A program made the position numbers and the translations under genes. Under the pieces are notes generated by a model. The model did no database searches, was not told the DNA's origin, and was given only the letters and a program-made list of their open reading frames with translations. 64,000 nt of DNA from an uncultured Sulfitobacter sp. (GTDB taxonomy: Bacteria > Pseudomonadota > Alphaproteobacteria > Rhodobacterales > Rhodobacteraceae): NCBI RefSeq assembly GCF_947502895.1, contig NZ_CANNBM010000002.1:62001-126000 (forward strand). The letters run 5' to 3'. This document shows positions 35,030 through 43,484 of the stretch, one piece after another. The first letter of the stretch is position 1; every line of letters starts with the position of its first letter.

Positions 35030-36001
35030 TTAGGCTTTTCCGGCAAATATGCTGCGCCAGATCGGCGTAACTACTTTCTCACCCAGCGGAATAAGCATCA
35101 GGCCCAAAAGCAGTCCTAGCACGCCGTCAATGCCCGCCTTTGTCAGCCATTCGATGAAACCACTCCAAGCATCGGGCACCGCGTGCCCCGCTGCGTAGGC
35201 CACAGAATGAATCATGTTCTCTGGCGCGGCAAACCCCACCTCCTTGAGACCGTGCACAATGATAGAACCGCCAACCCAGAGCATTGCGGCAGTGCCAACA
35301 ACAGTCAGCAGTCGCAAAAACTCCGGCATACTGCGCACCAGCCCGCGCCCGAACGCTCGTGTGGGAGACAGTCGGCCCTCGTTGGCCATCGCAAGACCCA
35401 CGTCATCCATCTTTACGATCAAGGCAACCGATCCATAAACCGCAACGGTAATCATAACCGCCACAGTGGCCAACGTAGCAGCCTCCATCCAGAAGTTACT
35501 CTCGGGGATCGCGGCGAGCGATATGGTCATGATCTCGGCTGATAGAATGAAATCGGTCTTGATGGCGCCTTGTGCCTTCTCCTCTTCCAGCGCAGCAGGG
35601 TCCGAAACTATCTGGTCCTTGCCGGGGTGATCCTCGTGACCCTCGCTCCATCCCATGACATGAGCGACCTTTTCGGCCCCCTCAAAACACAGATATGCGC
35701 CGCCAAGCATCAATAGCGGGGCTATGGCCCAAGGCGCAAAAGCCGATAAGGCCAGCCCAGCAGGCAGCAAAAACAACAGCTTGTTGCGCAATGACCCTTT
35801 TGTAATCCGCCAGATGATTGGCAATTCCCGATCGGCTTTGAAACCCGATACATATTTGGGCGTCACGGCAGCATCGTCGATTACAGCTCCAGCCGCCTTG
35901 GCCGATGCTTTGCTGGCTTGCCCGATCACATCATCAACTGACGATGCTGCGACTTTTGCAATCGCTGCAACATCATCAAAAAGGGCAATCAATCCACTCA
36001 T
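35030..36001 (-). CDS. yedI: DUF808/YedI family inner membrane protein
   Basis: A 323-residue polytopic protein. The soluble N-terminus SGLIALFDDVAAIAKVAASSVDDV and the segments SGFKADRELPIIWRITKGSLRNKLLFLLPAGL and GAYLCFEGAEKVAHV are characteristic of DUF808. A charged loop (about residues 118-150) separates the first two from later membrane segments. Function unknown; the family member in E. coli is YedI. It is divergent from the gapB-like gene. Confidence 0.92.
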   Translation of the reverse strand: MSGLIALFDDVAAIAKVAASSVDDVIGQASKASAKAAGAVIDDAAVTPKYVSGFKADRELPIIWRITKGSLRNKLLFLLPAGLALSAFAPWAIAPLLMLGGAYLCFEGAEKVAHVMGWSEGHEDHPGKDQIVSDPAALEEEKAQGAIKTDFILSAEIMTISLAAIPESNFWMEAATLATVAVMITVAVYGSVALIVKMDDVGLAMANEGRLSPTRAFGRGLVRSMPEFLRLLTVVGTAAMLWVGGSIIVHGLKEVGFAAPENMIHSVAYAAGHAVPDAWSGFIEWLTKAGIDGVLGLLLGLMLIPLGEKVVTPIWRSIFAGKA

Positions 36002-36072
36002 CTGTCCGCTCCACTCGTTTGGTCTTCCCTCCTACAGCTAGCGGCCCTTTGCGCAAATGCCAATGCAGCGGG

Positions 36073-36105
36073 CGTTACCGCTAACCCTTTATTTTAACGC
36101 TAACA
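36073..36105 (+). promoter_or_regulatory. two CceR-type operators upstream of the gapB-like gene
   Basis: Site 1 (36073-36086) cGTTAcCGCTAACc and site 2 (36092-36105) TTTTAACGCTAACA fit the LacI-family CceR consensus TGTTARCGYTAACA, as I recall it from Rhodobacter, at 11 and 13 of 14 positions. Their centres are 19 bp apart, on nearly the same helix face. They lie 88-120 bases before the gap start. Confidence 0.65.
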
Positions 36106-36192
36106 TGGTTGCGATATGCGCCTTTGGCTCTGGCCCCCCACCGCTGCACAGGTCTATAGCAAGCCCAAACAGACCCTTCAAAGGAGCCTCAC

Positions 36193-37194
36193 ATGACCAT
36201 CAAAGTCGGGATCAACGGATTTGGCCGCATCGGCAGATGCACCTTGTCGCATATTGCCCAAACAGCGCGCGAAGACATCGAGGTCATCAAGCTCAACGCG
36301 ACTGGCCCAATCGAAACAGCCGCCCACATGCTGCGGTACGATTCTGTGCATGGCCGCTTTCCGGGCGATATCACAATCGACGACGGCTACCTGAACCTCG
36401 GCCAAAACGACATTGAGGTCATGTCGACCTATAACATGGAAGAGCTGGACTGGTCCGGTTGTGATGTGGTGCTGGAATGTACGGGCCAATTCAACGACGG
36501 CAACAAGGCACGCACCCACATTGAACAAGGCGCGAAGAAAGTGCTGCTTTCTGCCCCTGGCAAAAACGTCGACCGCACCATTGTGTTTGGTGTGAACGAT
36601 CACGAAATGCTGGCAAGCGACACGATGATCTCGAACGGATCTTGCACCACCAACTGCCTCGCCCCGCTTGCCAAGGTCATGCATGAGGCAGTCGGCATCG
36701 AAAGCGGCCTGATGACGACCATCCACAGCTATACAGGTGACCAGCCGACACTGGACCGCCGCCACAAAGACCTCTACCGCGCACGTGCGGCCGCAATGGC
36801 GATCATTCCAACGTCTACAGGTGCCGCCAAAGCACTGGGCGAGGTTCTGCCCGCGCTCAAGGGGCGCCTAGACGGTACCGCCATGCGTGTGCCCACCCCG
36901 AATGTCAGCGCCGTTGATCTGACCTTTACCGCCAGCCGCGAAGTGACGGTGGAAGAGATCAATCTGGCCGCGAAAACAGCCGCCGCAGGGCCAATGGCCC
37001 GCGTTATGGCCTATGATCCCGATCAGAAAGTCTCCATCGACTTCAACCACACCGAGCACAGCTCGATCTTTGCGCCTGACCAGACAATCGTCGTTGCGGG
37101 CCGCACCGTACGCGTACTGGCGTGGTACGATAACGAATGGGCCTTCTCGGTGCGTATGGCCGATGTGGCCGTCGCTATGGGTGAGTTGGTCTAG
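36193..37194 (+). CDS. gapB: glyceraldehyde-3-phosphate dehydrogenase, GapB-like
   Basis: A 333-residue type I GAPDH. The catalytic Cys151 (SNGSCTTNCLAP) and His178 (TTIHSYTGDQ) are present, with the Rossmann start KVGINGFGRIGR. At the cofactor-selecting position the usual N-D reads N35-A36 (KLNATGP); loss of that Asp is known to relax NAD preference and is seen in NADP-linked gluconeogenic GapB of Bacillus. The loop YTGDQPTLDRRHKDLYRARA also fits the GapB side. I therefore favour a gluconeogenic, NADP-using role. CAAAGGAG precedes the ATG. Confidence 0.92.
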   Translation: MTIKVGINGFGRIGRCTLSHIAQTAREDIEVIKLNATGPIETAAHMLRYDSVHGRFPGDITIDDGYLNLGQNDIEVMSTYNMEELDWSGCDVVLECTGQFNDGNKARTHIEQGAKKVLLSAPGKNVDRTIVFGVNDHEMLASDTMISNGSCTTNCLAPLAKVMHEAVGIESGLMTTIHSYTGDQPTLDRRHKDLYRARAAAMAIIPTSTGAAKALGEVLPALKGRLDGTAMRVPTPNVSAVDLTFTASREVTVEEINLAAKTAAAGPMARVMAYDPDQKVSIDFNHTEHSSIFAPDQTIVVAGRTVRVLAWYDNEWAFSVRMADVAVAMGELV

Positions 37195-37210
37195 CCCTTG
37201 TTGCAGAGTG

Positions 37211-37237
37211 TTGCCTGCCCTAAACAGGGGCAGGCAA
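37211..37237 (+). terminator. hairpin between gapB-like gene and the 47-residue ORF
   Basis: Perfect 10-bp stem TTGCCTGCCC / GGGCAGGCAA with a 7-nt loop, 16 bases after the gap stop and 17 before the next ATG. It has no T-run, so partial termination or mRNA end protection is as likely as true termination. Confidence 0.5.
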
Positions 37238-37254
37238 TCCAATAAGGGCGCATC

Positions 37255-37398
37255 ATGACAAACCGCATCGCACTCGTGCTGGCCTTTCTGTTGATCGGCG
37301 CCATTGCCGTCGATTACTTTTACTTCGGCATCGAACACATCATCTTTCTTGCCAAGAAGATGACCGATCTTATTGAGTGGTTGGCCTTCTGGCGGTGA
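37255..37398 (+). CDS. 47-residue membrane protein downstream of gapB
   Basis: Translation from ATG 37255 to TGA 37398 gives MTNRIALVLAFLLIGAIAVD and then YFYFGIEHIIFLAKKMTDLI ending EWLAFWR. The N-terminus is a single membrane helix or signal anchor and the rest an amphipathic helix. AATAAGGGCG lies upstream of the ATG. I recall similar short membrane proteins behind gap in relatives. Function unknown. Confidence 0.72.
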   Translation: MTNRIALVLAFLLIGAIAVDYFYFGIEHIIFLAKKMTDLIEWLAFWR

Positions 37399-37486
37399 CG
37401 CCTTTAGCTGGAGTGCTGCTGCTATTACGCATCGCTCCCCCTGCGTTGCGGCCAAGCCCGCCGTGCAAGGCCGATCCCAGCATGAT

Positions 37487-37978
37487 CTATGAAAAGCGTG
37501 CCTTCAACTCGGCATTCACGCGGGGCGTCACAAATTTGCTGACATCTCCATCCAGCCGCGCGATCTCTTTGACCAGCTTGCTTGCTATGGCCTGATGCTG
37601 CGCTTCCGCCATTAAAAAGACCGTCTCAATCTCGTTGTCGAGTTGGCGGTTCATGCCGACCATCTGGTACTCATATTCGAAATCGGCAACTGCGCGCAGG
37701 CCACGCACAATCAGACCTGCCCCCACATCACGGGCGCAGTTAATCAACAGATTCTCGAATGGGTGCGCAACAATCTCGATACCCGTATCGCGGGCAAGGG
37801 TCGCACATTCCTCTTCAATCATCGCAACACGCTCTTCAAGCGTAAACAGCGGCCCCTTGTCACGGTTGATAGCAACCCCGATCACCAGCTTATCCACCAG
37901 CGAGGCCGCGCGGCGGATAATATCTATATGCCCCAATGTGATGGGATCGAACGTGCCGGGATACAGGCCTACGCGCAT
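37487..37978 (-). CDS. coaD: phosphopantetheine adenylyltransferase
   Basis: Fourth step of coenzyme A synthesis: transfers AMP from ATP to phosphopantetheine. The protein has 163 residues with the nucleotidyltransferase motif YPGTFDPITLGHIDII, then VAINRDKGPLFTLEER, GLRAVADFEYEYQMVGMNRQL, and the C-terminal SSTxVRE equivalent SKLVKEIARLDGDVSKFVTP. AAGGAG lies upstream of the ATG at 37978. It is followed in the opposite direction by the gap-linked small ORF. Confidence 0.96.
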   Translation of the reverse strand: MRVGLYPGTFDPITLGHIDIIRRAASLVDKLVIGVAINRDKGPLFTLEERVAMIEEECATLARDTGIEIVAHPFENLLINCARDVGAGLIVRGLRAVADFEYEYQMVGMNRQLDNEIETVFLMAEAQHQAIASKLVKEIARLDGDVSKFVTPRVNAELKARFS

Positions 37979-38051
37979 AGCAAGCGCTCCTTGGGTTGAT
38001 TGGTCCTTCGCGACCAAGCAAACACGCGCAGCCGCTGGATGCAAGCACCTG

Positions 38052-38486
38052 CTAGTGACCGCGGATCATTCCTTCCAATGCGTCCTTTTCCATCGCCAGC
38101 TCTGTCAGCCGCGCTTTTACCACGTCGCCCAGCGAGATAAGGCCAACCAATACGCCGTCCTCAATCACGGGCATGTGGCGAAACCGCCCTTCGGTCATTT
38201 TCTCCAGCACTATGTCTGCGCGCATTTCGCGGGTGCAACTGACAAGTTTGGTCGTCATGATGCTGCTGACCGCTTCGGACAGGCATCCCGCCCCCGCGCG
38301 GCCCAGCTGGCCCACAATATCACGCTCGGACACGATGCCGTCAGGCACATGCGCGTCACGCGCGATGATCAACGTACCGATCCGCCTCTCGGACAGCATC
38401 TTTGCCGCCTCCAAGATCGTCGTCGACGGCAGCACCGTGACCACCGTATCGTCCGCCTTGGACTTCAGGATTTGAGACACCAACAT
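38052..38486 (-). CDS. tandem CBS-domain protein
   Basis: A 144-residue protein made of one Bateman module, two CBS domains (about residues 1-60 and 72-130: GIVSERDIV ... FRHMPVIEDGVLVGLISLGDVVK). Stand-alone CBS pairs bind adenine nucleotides, but the partner is unknown. It lies 73 bases upstream of coaD in the same direction and may be cotranscribed with it. TAGGAGG precedes the ATG. Confidence 0.92.
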   Translation of the reverse strand: MLVSQILKSKADDTVVTVLPSTTILEAAKMLSERRIGTLIIARDAHVPDGIVSERDIVGQLGRAGAGCLSEAVSSIMTTKLVSCTREMRADIVLEKMTEGRFRHMPVIEDGVLVGLISLGDVVKARLTELAMEKDALEGMIRGH

Positions 38487-38549
38487 TGATCATCCTCCTA
38501 TGCTCAGGTGCTGAGGTCCTCGAATGGTCGCCTGTCAGGGCTGCTCGTG

Positions 38550-39461
38550 TCAAGTGTGCAGGCCCTGCGCACACATCGCCTCCAGTCGCGCAACCTCGGC
38601 CTTCACCCCCGCAGCCAGCGCGTCAGCAAAGCGCGCAAGTCGCTGGTTTTTCACATCATCCACATGGCGGATCAGATAAAAAGCGCGGGTCAGACTGATC
38701 TCATCGGTCAGGATACGCTCTACGCCGGGTGCAAAAGGAAGGCTAAAGTCATGCACCACCCCCACTCCGGCACCCTGACGCAACATGTTCAATTGAACAG
38801 ACACGGAGTTGGACGCCAAAGCCACACGCCCTGCCCCCAAGTCCGCCAGATAATCCAACTCGCGGTCAAAGATCATGTCGGGGATATAACCAACCAGCGG
38901 GTGCGCGCGCAGCGCTTGCACGCTGTCAACCGGGCCTTGTTGGGACAGATACTTGCTGGAAGCTGCTACATGCAAACGGTACTCGGTCACTTGGCGTACC
39001 ATCAGCCGTCCCGCAGTCGGTGCACTGACCCCGATGGCCATGTCCGCTTCCCGCCGCGTCAGATTAAATACGCGCGGCAACGCGACGATTTGTATATCCA
39101 ACGCAGGATTTTCGCGCCCGATTGCGGCACAAACCTGTGGCAGGAGAAAATTCGCACAGCCATCCGGCGCTCCAAGCCTGATTTGTCCGCTCAGCCCCTT
39201 ATTTTGCGTACTATCCCCTACCTCTACACGCCGCATTGCCTGCTCTACCAAAGTCGCACGCTCCAGCATCTCCGCGCCTGCAGGGGTCAACGCATAACCC
39301 TGCGGGGATTTCGCAAACAAGGCGGCCTGCATTTCTTTTTCAAGCCGCGCAATGCGCCGCCCTACCGTTGCCGGATCAAGCCGCAGCACTTTGCCCGCGC
39401 CAGAAAGGCTCTGCTCACGCGCAACGGCCAGAAACAGCCGCAGATCATCCCAATTGCGCAC
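38550..39461 (-). CDS. LysR family transcriptional regulator
   Basis: A 303-residue regulator with the N-terminal helix-turn-helix (DDLRLFLAVAREQSLSGAGKVLRLDPATVGRRIARLEKEM) and a substrate-binding domain (GQIRLGAPDGCANFLLPQV). The start is GTG 39461 with AAGGGA upstream. It is divergent from mmsA, so it probably controls the valine/methylmalonate semialdehyde operon; that link rests on gene position only. Copy 3 of the intergenic element ends right at its 5' side and contributes to its leader. Confidence 0.92.
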   Translation of the reverse strand: MRNWDDLRLFLAVAREQSLSGAGKVLRLDPATVGRRIARLEKEMQAALFAKSPQGYALTPAGAEMLERATLVEQAMRRVEVGDSTQNKGLSGQIRLGAPDGCANFLLPQVCAAIGRENPALDIQIVALPRVFNLTRREADMAIGVSAPTAGRLMVRQVTEYRLHVAASSKYLSQQGPVDSVQALRAHPLVGYIPDMIFDRELDYLADLGAGRVALASNSVSVQLNMLRQGAGVGVVHDFSLPFAPGVERILTDEISLTRAFYLIRHVDDVKNQRLARFADALAAGVKAEVARLEAMCAQGLHT

Positions 39462-39469
39462 GCCCGTCC

Positions 39470-39500
39470 CTTCTTTATTTTTCCCTTTAAACTCAATCCC
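39470..39500 (-). repeat. dispersed ~30-bp intergenic element, copy 3
   Basis: On the minus strand: GGGATTGAGTTTAAAGGG then AAAAATAAAGAAG, immediately ahead of the LysR gene, in its orientation. Confidence 0.75.
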
Positions 39501-39611
39501 GCCCCCACCACGCGCTCATACAGACAAAAAAGCAGGGCAGTTTTGAGAAAATGCCCCTACCCCCCGCCTTTTTGCAAGACTAAACTACCGCAAACCCAAC
39601 AGGAGATCCCC

Positions 39612-41111
39612 ATGCAAGAGCTTACCCACTACATTAACGGTGCACATGTCAAAGGCACGTCCGGCCGTTTTGCAGATGTAATGAACCCCGCAACAGGCGA
39701 AGTGCAGGCCAAATGCCCCCTTGCCAGCAAAGAAGAGCTGGAACAGGCCGTGGCCTTTGCCGCAGCCGCCCAGCCCAAATGGGCTGCGACCAACCCGCAG
39801 CGCCGTGCCCGGGTGCTTATGAAGCTGGTTGATCTGCTAAACCGCGACATGGACAAACTGGCCGAGGCACTCAGCCGAGAGCATGGCAAAACCCTGCCAG
39901 ACGCCGCAGGCGACGTACAGCGTGGGCTTGAAGTGGTCGAATACTGCATCGGTGCGCCACAACTGCTCAAAGGGGAGTTTACGGACAGCGCAGGCCCCGG
40001 GATCGACATGTACTCCATGCGCCAGGCTTTGGGCGTCACAGCAGGCATTACACCTTTCAACTTTCCTGCGATGATCCCCATGTGGATGTTCGCCCCCGCC
40101 ATCGCCTGCGGCAATGCGTTTATTCTCAAACCGTCCGAGCGTGACCCCTCCGTACCCCTGATGCTGGCGGAACTGGCTGAAGAGGCCGGTCTGCCCAAAG
40201 GCATCTTGCAGGTTGTGAACGGCGACAAAGAAGCTGTGGATGCGATCCTCTACAACGATGTGATCCAATCGGTCGGTTTCGTCGGATCCACACCAATCGC
40301 CGAATATATCTACGGCACAGGCTGCGCACAGGGCAAACGCGTTCAGTGTTTTGGTGGTGCGAAGAACCATATGATCATCATGCCCGATGCAGACATGGCG
40401 CAAGCCGCCGATGCCCTTATCGGTGCAGGCTACGGCGCAGCGGGCGAGCGGTGCATGGCGATCTCTGTCGCTGTCCCTGTGGGCGACGAGACAGCAGACA
40501 AGCTCATCGCTGAACTGGTCCCGCGCATCGAAAAGCTCAAGGTAGGTCCCTATACTGCGGGGAATGACGTGGATTACGGCCCTGTTGTGACCGCTGCTGC
40601 CAAAGCCAACATCGAGCGTCTGGTCCAAACGGGTATCGACCAGGGTGCCAAACTGGTCGTCGACGGGCGTGATTTCAAATTGCAGGGGTATGAAGACGGC
40701 TTTTTCATCGGGCCACACCTCTTTGACCACGCCACCAAAGACATGGACATCTATACACAAGAGATCTTTGGCCCCGTCCTGACCTGCGTACGCGCACAGT
40801 CTTATGAGGAAGCAATCGGGCTGGCTATGGACCATGAATACGGCAACGGCACCGCGATCTTTACCCGCGACGGCGATGCTGCGCGTGACTTTGCCAACCG
40901 GATCAATGTCGGCATGGTAGGCATCAACGTGCCAATCCCCGTGCCGCTGGCCTACCACACGTTTGGCGGCTGGAAGAAATCCGTCTTTGGCGATCTAAAC
41001 CAGCATGGGCCTGATGCGTTCAAGTTCTACACACGCACCAAGACTGTGACAGCACGCTGGCCTTCGGGCATCAAGGAGGGTGGCGAGTTCTCTATTCCGG
41101 TAATGGAATGA
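39612..41111 (+). CDS. mmsA: CoA-acylating methylmalonate-semialdehyde dehydrogenase
   Basis: Converts methylmalonate semialdehyde to propionyl-CoA at the end of valine breakdown. A 499-residue aldehyde dehydrogenase with TPFNFPAMIPMWMFAPAIACGN, SVGFVGSTPIAEYIY, catalytic Cys281 in GAAGERCMAISVAV and the MmsA-specific FGGAKNHMIIMPDAD, where the general-base Glu of other aldehyde dehydrogenases is replaced by Asn. CAGGAG precedes the ATG. First gene of the mms operon, divergent from the LysR gene. Confidence 0.96.
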   Translation: MQELTHYINGAHVKGTSGRFADVMNPATGEVQAKCPLASKEELEQAVAFAAAAQPKWAATNPQRRARVLMKLVDLLNRDMDKLAEALSREHGKTLPDAAGDVQRGLEVVEYCIGAPQLLKGEFTDSAGPGIDMYSMRQALGVTAGITPFNFPAMIPMWMFAPAIACGNAFILKPSERDPSVPLMLAELAEEAGLPKGILQVVNGDKEAVDAILYNDVIQSVGFVGSTPIAEYIYGTGCAQGKRVQCFGGAKNHMIIMPDADMAQAADALIGAGYGAAGERCMAISVAVPVGDETADKLIAELVPRIEKLKVGPYTAGNDVDYGPVVTAAAKANIERLVQTGIDQGAKLVVDGRDFKLQGYEDGFFIGPHLFDHATKDMDIYTQEIFGPVLTCVRAQSYEEAIGLAMDHEYGNGTAIFTRDGDAARDFANRINVGMVGINVPIPVPLAYHTFGGWKKSVFGDLNQHGPDAFKFYTRTKTVTARWPSGIKEGGEFSIPVME

Positions 41112-41155
41112 TGCTTCCCACAAACCAGGTTACGTCAGCGCTGGTGGCGCGGACA

Positions 41156-41184
41156 GGATTGAGTTTAAACGAAAAATAAAGAAG
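41156..41184 (+). repeat. dispersed ~30-bp intergenic element, copy 4
   Basis: GGATTGAGTTTAAACG then AAAAATAAAGAAG, in the mmsA to acyl-CoA dehydrogenase gap, same orientation as the genes. Confidence 0.75.
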
Positions 41185-41301
41185 CGGTGGGGCGGCGCGG
41201 AATTGGATCGCCCCCCGCATTGGCTGGATGTCCGGACAGGGTTTGACAAACTCTTGTAAGAATTGGGCATTACGCCACGTGGGACACCGAGGGAGGATAC
41301 G

Positions 41302-42444
41302 ATGGATTTCGCACTGAGTGAGGAACAAACCGCCATTTTCGACATGGCTTACGCGTTCGGGCAAGAACATATCGCCCCCCATGCGCAAGCCTGGGAGAAG
41401 GCGGAAACGATCCCAAAGGAGTTATGGCCGCAGATCGCCGAGCTTGGATTTGGCGGGCTCTATGTTTCGGAAGAGGGTGGCGGATCGGGATTGTCGCGCC
41501 TTGATGCAACGCTTGTATTCGAGGCCCTGTCCATGGCCTGTCCTTCTGTGGCGGCGTTTTTGTCGATCCACAATATGTGCGCCAAAATGCTGGACACATT
41601 CGCGTCGGACGAGATGAAAGCGCGGGTTATGGAAGACGTGCTGAGCATGAAGACTGTGTTGAGCTATTGCCTGACCGAACCGGGGTCAGGCTCCGACGCG
41701 GCAGCCCTCAAGACACGCGCCGAGCGCACCAACGAGGGGTATACGCTGAATGGGACAAAAGCGTTCATCTCGGGCGGTGGCTATTCCGATGCCTATGTCT
41801 GCATGGTACGCACCGCCGATGACGGGGCTGCTGGCATTTCTACTGTCTATGTCGAAGCGGGCACAGATGGCCTGAGCTTTGGCGGACTGGAAGACAAAAT
41901 GGGCTGGCGCAGCCAACCAACAGCGCAGGTTCAGTTTGACGATTGCAACATTTCTGCGAAAAATCTGGTCGGAGAAGAAGGAAAAGGTTTCAAATATGCA
42001 ATGTCCGGGCTGGATGGCGGCCGTTTAAACATCGCCGCCTGTTCACTGGGAGCTGCACAGATCGCTTTGACCAAAACGCTGGACTATATGGGCGAGCGCA
42101 AGGCCTTTGGGAAACCGATTGACCAGTTTCAGGGCCTGCAATTTCGCATCGCAGATATGGAGATTGAGCTTCAGGCTGCACGGACGTTCCTTCGGCACGC
42201 CGCATGGAAACTGGACACAGGTGCGCCCGACGCGACCAAATTCTGTGCAATGGCAAAAAAGCTGGTCACCGAAACAGGCAGCCGCGTTGTAGACCAATGC
42301 CTGCAATTGCACGGCGGTTATGGCTATCTGGCCGATTACGGCATCGAAAAGCTTGTGCGGGATTTGCGTGTGCATCAAATTCTTGAGGGCACGAACGAGA
42401 TCATGCGCGTTATCGTTTCCCGTGACATGCTGAAAAACCGATGA
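41302..42444 (+). CDS. acyl-CoA dehydrogenase, probably isobutyryl-CoA dehydrogenase
   Basis: A 380-residue FAD enzyme. Features are CLTEPGSGSDAAALKTRA, FISGGGYSD, the middle-domain SQPTAQVQFDDC and the C-terminal GGYGYLADYGIEKLVRDLRVHQILEGTNEIMR, with catalytic Glu in EGTNEI. The operon, between mmsA and the HIBYL-CoA hydrolase, points to isobutyryl-CoA to methacrylyl-CoA as the reaction. GAGGGAGGA precedes the ATG at 41302. It overlaps the next gene by 4 bases (ATGA). Confidence 0.94.
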   Translation: MDFALSEEQTAIFDMAYAFGQEHIAPHAQAWEKAETIPKELWPQIAELGFGGLYVSEEGGGSGLSRLDATLVFEALSMACPSVAAFLSIHNMCAKMLDTFASDEMKARVMEDVLSMKTVLSYCLTEPGSGSDAAALKTRAERTNEGYTLNGTKAFISGGGYSDAYVCMVRTADDGAAGISTVYVEAGTDGLSFGGLEDKMGWRSQPTAQVQFDDCNISAKNLVGEEGKGFKYAMSGLDGGRLNIAACSLGAAQIALTKTLDYMGERKAFGKPIDQFQGLQFRIADMEIELQAARTFLRHAAWKLDTGAPDATKFCAMAKKLVTETGSRVVDQCLQLHGGYGYLADYGIEKLVRDLRVHQILEGTNEIMRVIVSRDMLKNR

Positions 42445-43472
42445 GTGATATCGATATTCGCATTGTTGGACGTGCTGGACGCATTACGCTGACACGCCCT
42501 AACGCATTGAATGCAATGACGTATGAGATGTGTCTCGCAATAGAAGCTGCACTGGACACATGGCGTGAAGATGCTCTTGTTGATCTTGTTGTCTTTGACG
42601 CGCAGGGCGAACGCGCCTTTTGCTCGGGCGGGGATATCGCGGAGCTTTATGCAACAGGTATGAAGGGCGATTACGCCTATGGCCAAAAGTTCTGGGCCGA
42701 TGAATACCGACTAAACAACAAGATATTCGGCTATCCCAAGCCTGTCGTATCCTTCTTGCAGGGTTTCACAATGGGTGGCGGTGTGGGTATTGGGTGCCAT
42801 GGCTCCCACCGTATAGTCGGAGAGAGCAGCCAGATCGCCATGCCAGAAGTCGGCATCGGATTAGTGCCTGATGTAGGTGGATCGCTGATGCTGGCTCTCG
42901 CGCCTGGTCGGCTTGGGGAATATCTGGGGATAACTGCTGCTCGCATGAATGCTGATGACGCAATATATGCCGGTTTTGCAGATAGTTATATCCCACAGTC
43001 AATGTGGATAGATTTGATTGCTCAGCTTGAGACTTCGGGCGATGTAAGCTGCTTGGATACACACGCCGCGTCAGCCCCCGAAGGAATCTTACGTGCCAAC
43101 CAGGATAAGATTGATCGGCTGTTCGGCGGGGAATCTCTGGGGGATATCATGCGAACACTGGCTGTTGAGGCATGTCCATTTGCAGAGCAGGCCCTCAAGC
43201 TGATCGGACGCAATGCGCCTTTGTCTATGGCCTGTGCAGTTGAAACCATCCACCGTTTGCGGGGCCCAACCATCACAATGGAAAAGGCACTGGACCTCGA
43301 GTACCGCTTTACCGCGCGCGCGATGGAGCACGGCGATTTTCTGGAAGGTATCCGCGCAGCTATCATTGATAAGGACCGCCAGCCGAAATGGCAGTACGCA
43401 CAGGGAGACGTGCCAGCCGTTGCTGTCTCCAAAATGTTGATGCCGCTGGGTAAAAACGCCCTCACATTCTGA
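42441..43472 (+). CDS. 3-hydroxyisobutyryl-CoA hydrolase (enoyl-CoA hydratase family)
   Basis: A 343-residue crotonase-fold protein. The oxyanion hole segments AFCSGGDIAELYATG and QGFTMGGGVGIGCHGSHRI and the catalytic Glu/Asp block IAMPEVGIGLVPDVGGS are those of the hydrolase subgroup, which carries a longer C-terminal half than simple hydratases. It would release free 3-hydroxyisobutyrate for the following gene product. Overlaps the acyl-CoA dehydrogenase stop. Confidence 0.93.
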   Translation: MSDIDIRIVGRAGRITLTRPNALNAMTYEMCLAIEAALDTWREDALVDLVVFDAQGERAFCSGGDIAELYATGMKGDYAYGQKFWADEYRLNNKIFGYPKPVVSFLQGFTMGGGVGIGCHGSHRIVGESSQIAMPEVGIGLVPDVGGSLMLALAPGRLGEYLGITAARMNADDAIYAGFADSYIPQSMWIDLIAQLETSGDVSCLDTHAASAPEGILRANQDKIDRLFGGESLGDIMRTLAVEACPFAEQALKLIGRNAPLSMACAVETIHRLRGPTITMEKALDLEYRFTARAMEHGDFLEGIRAAIIDKDRQPKWQYAQGDVPAVAVSKMLMPLGKNALTF

Positions 43473-43484
43473 ATGGAGACGACA

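Noticed and set aside
39837..40958. 373-codon minus-strand frame inside mmsA
   Set aside because: Antisense of a catalytic dehydrogenase with all motifs intact.
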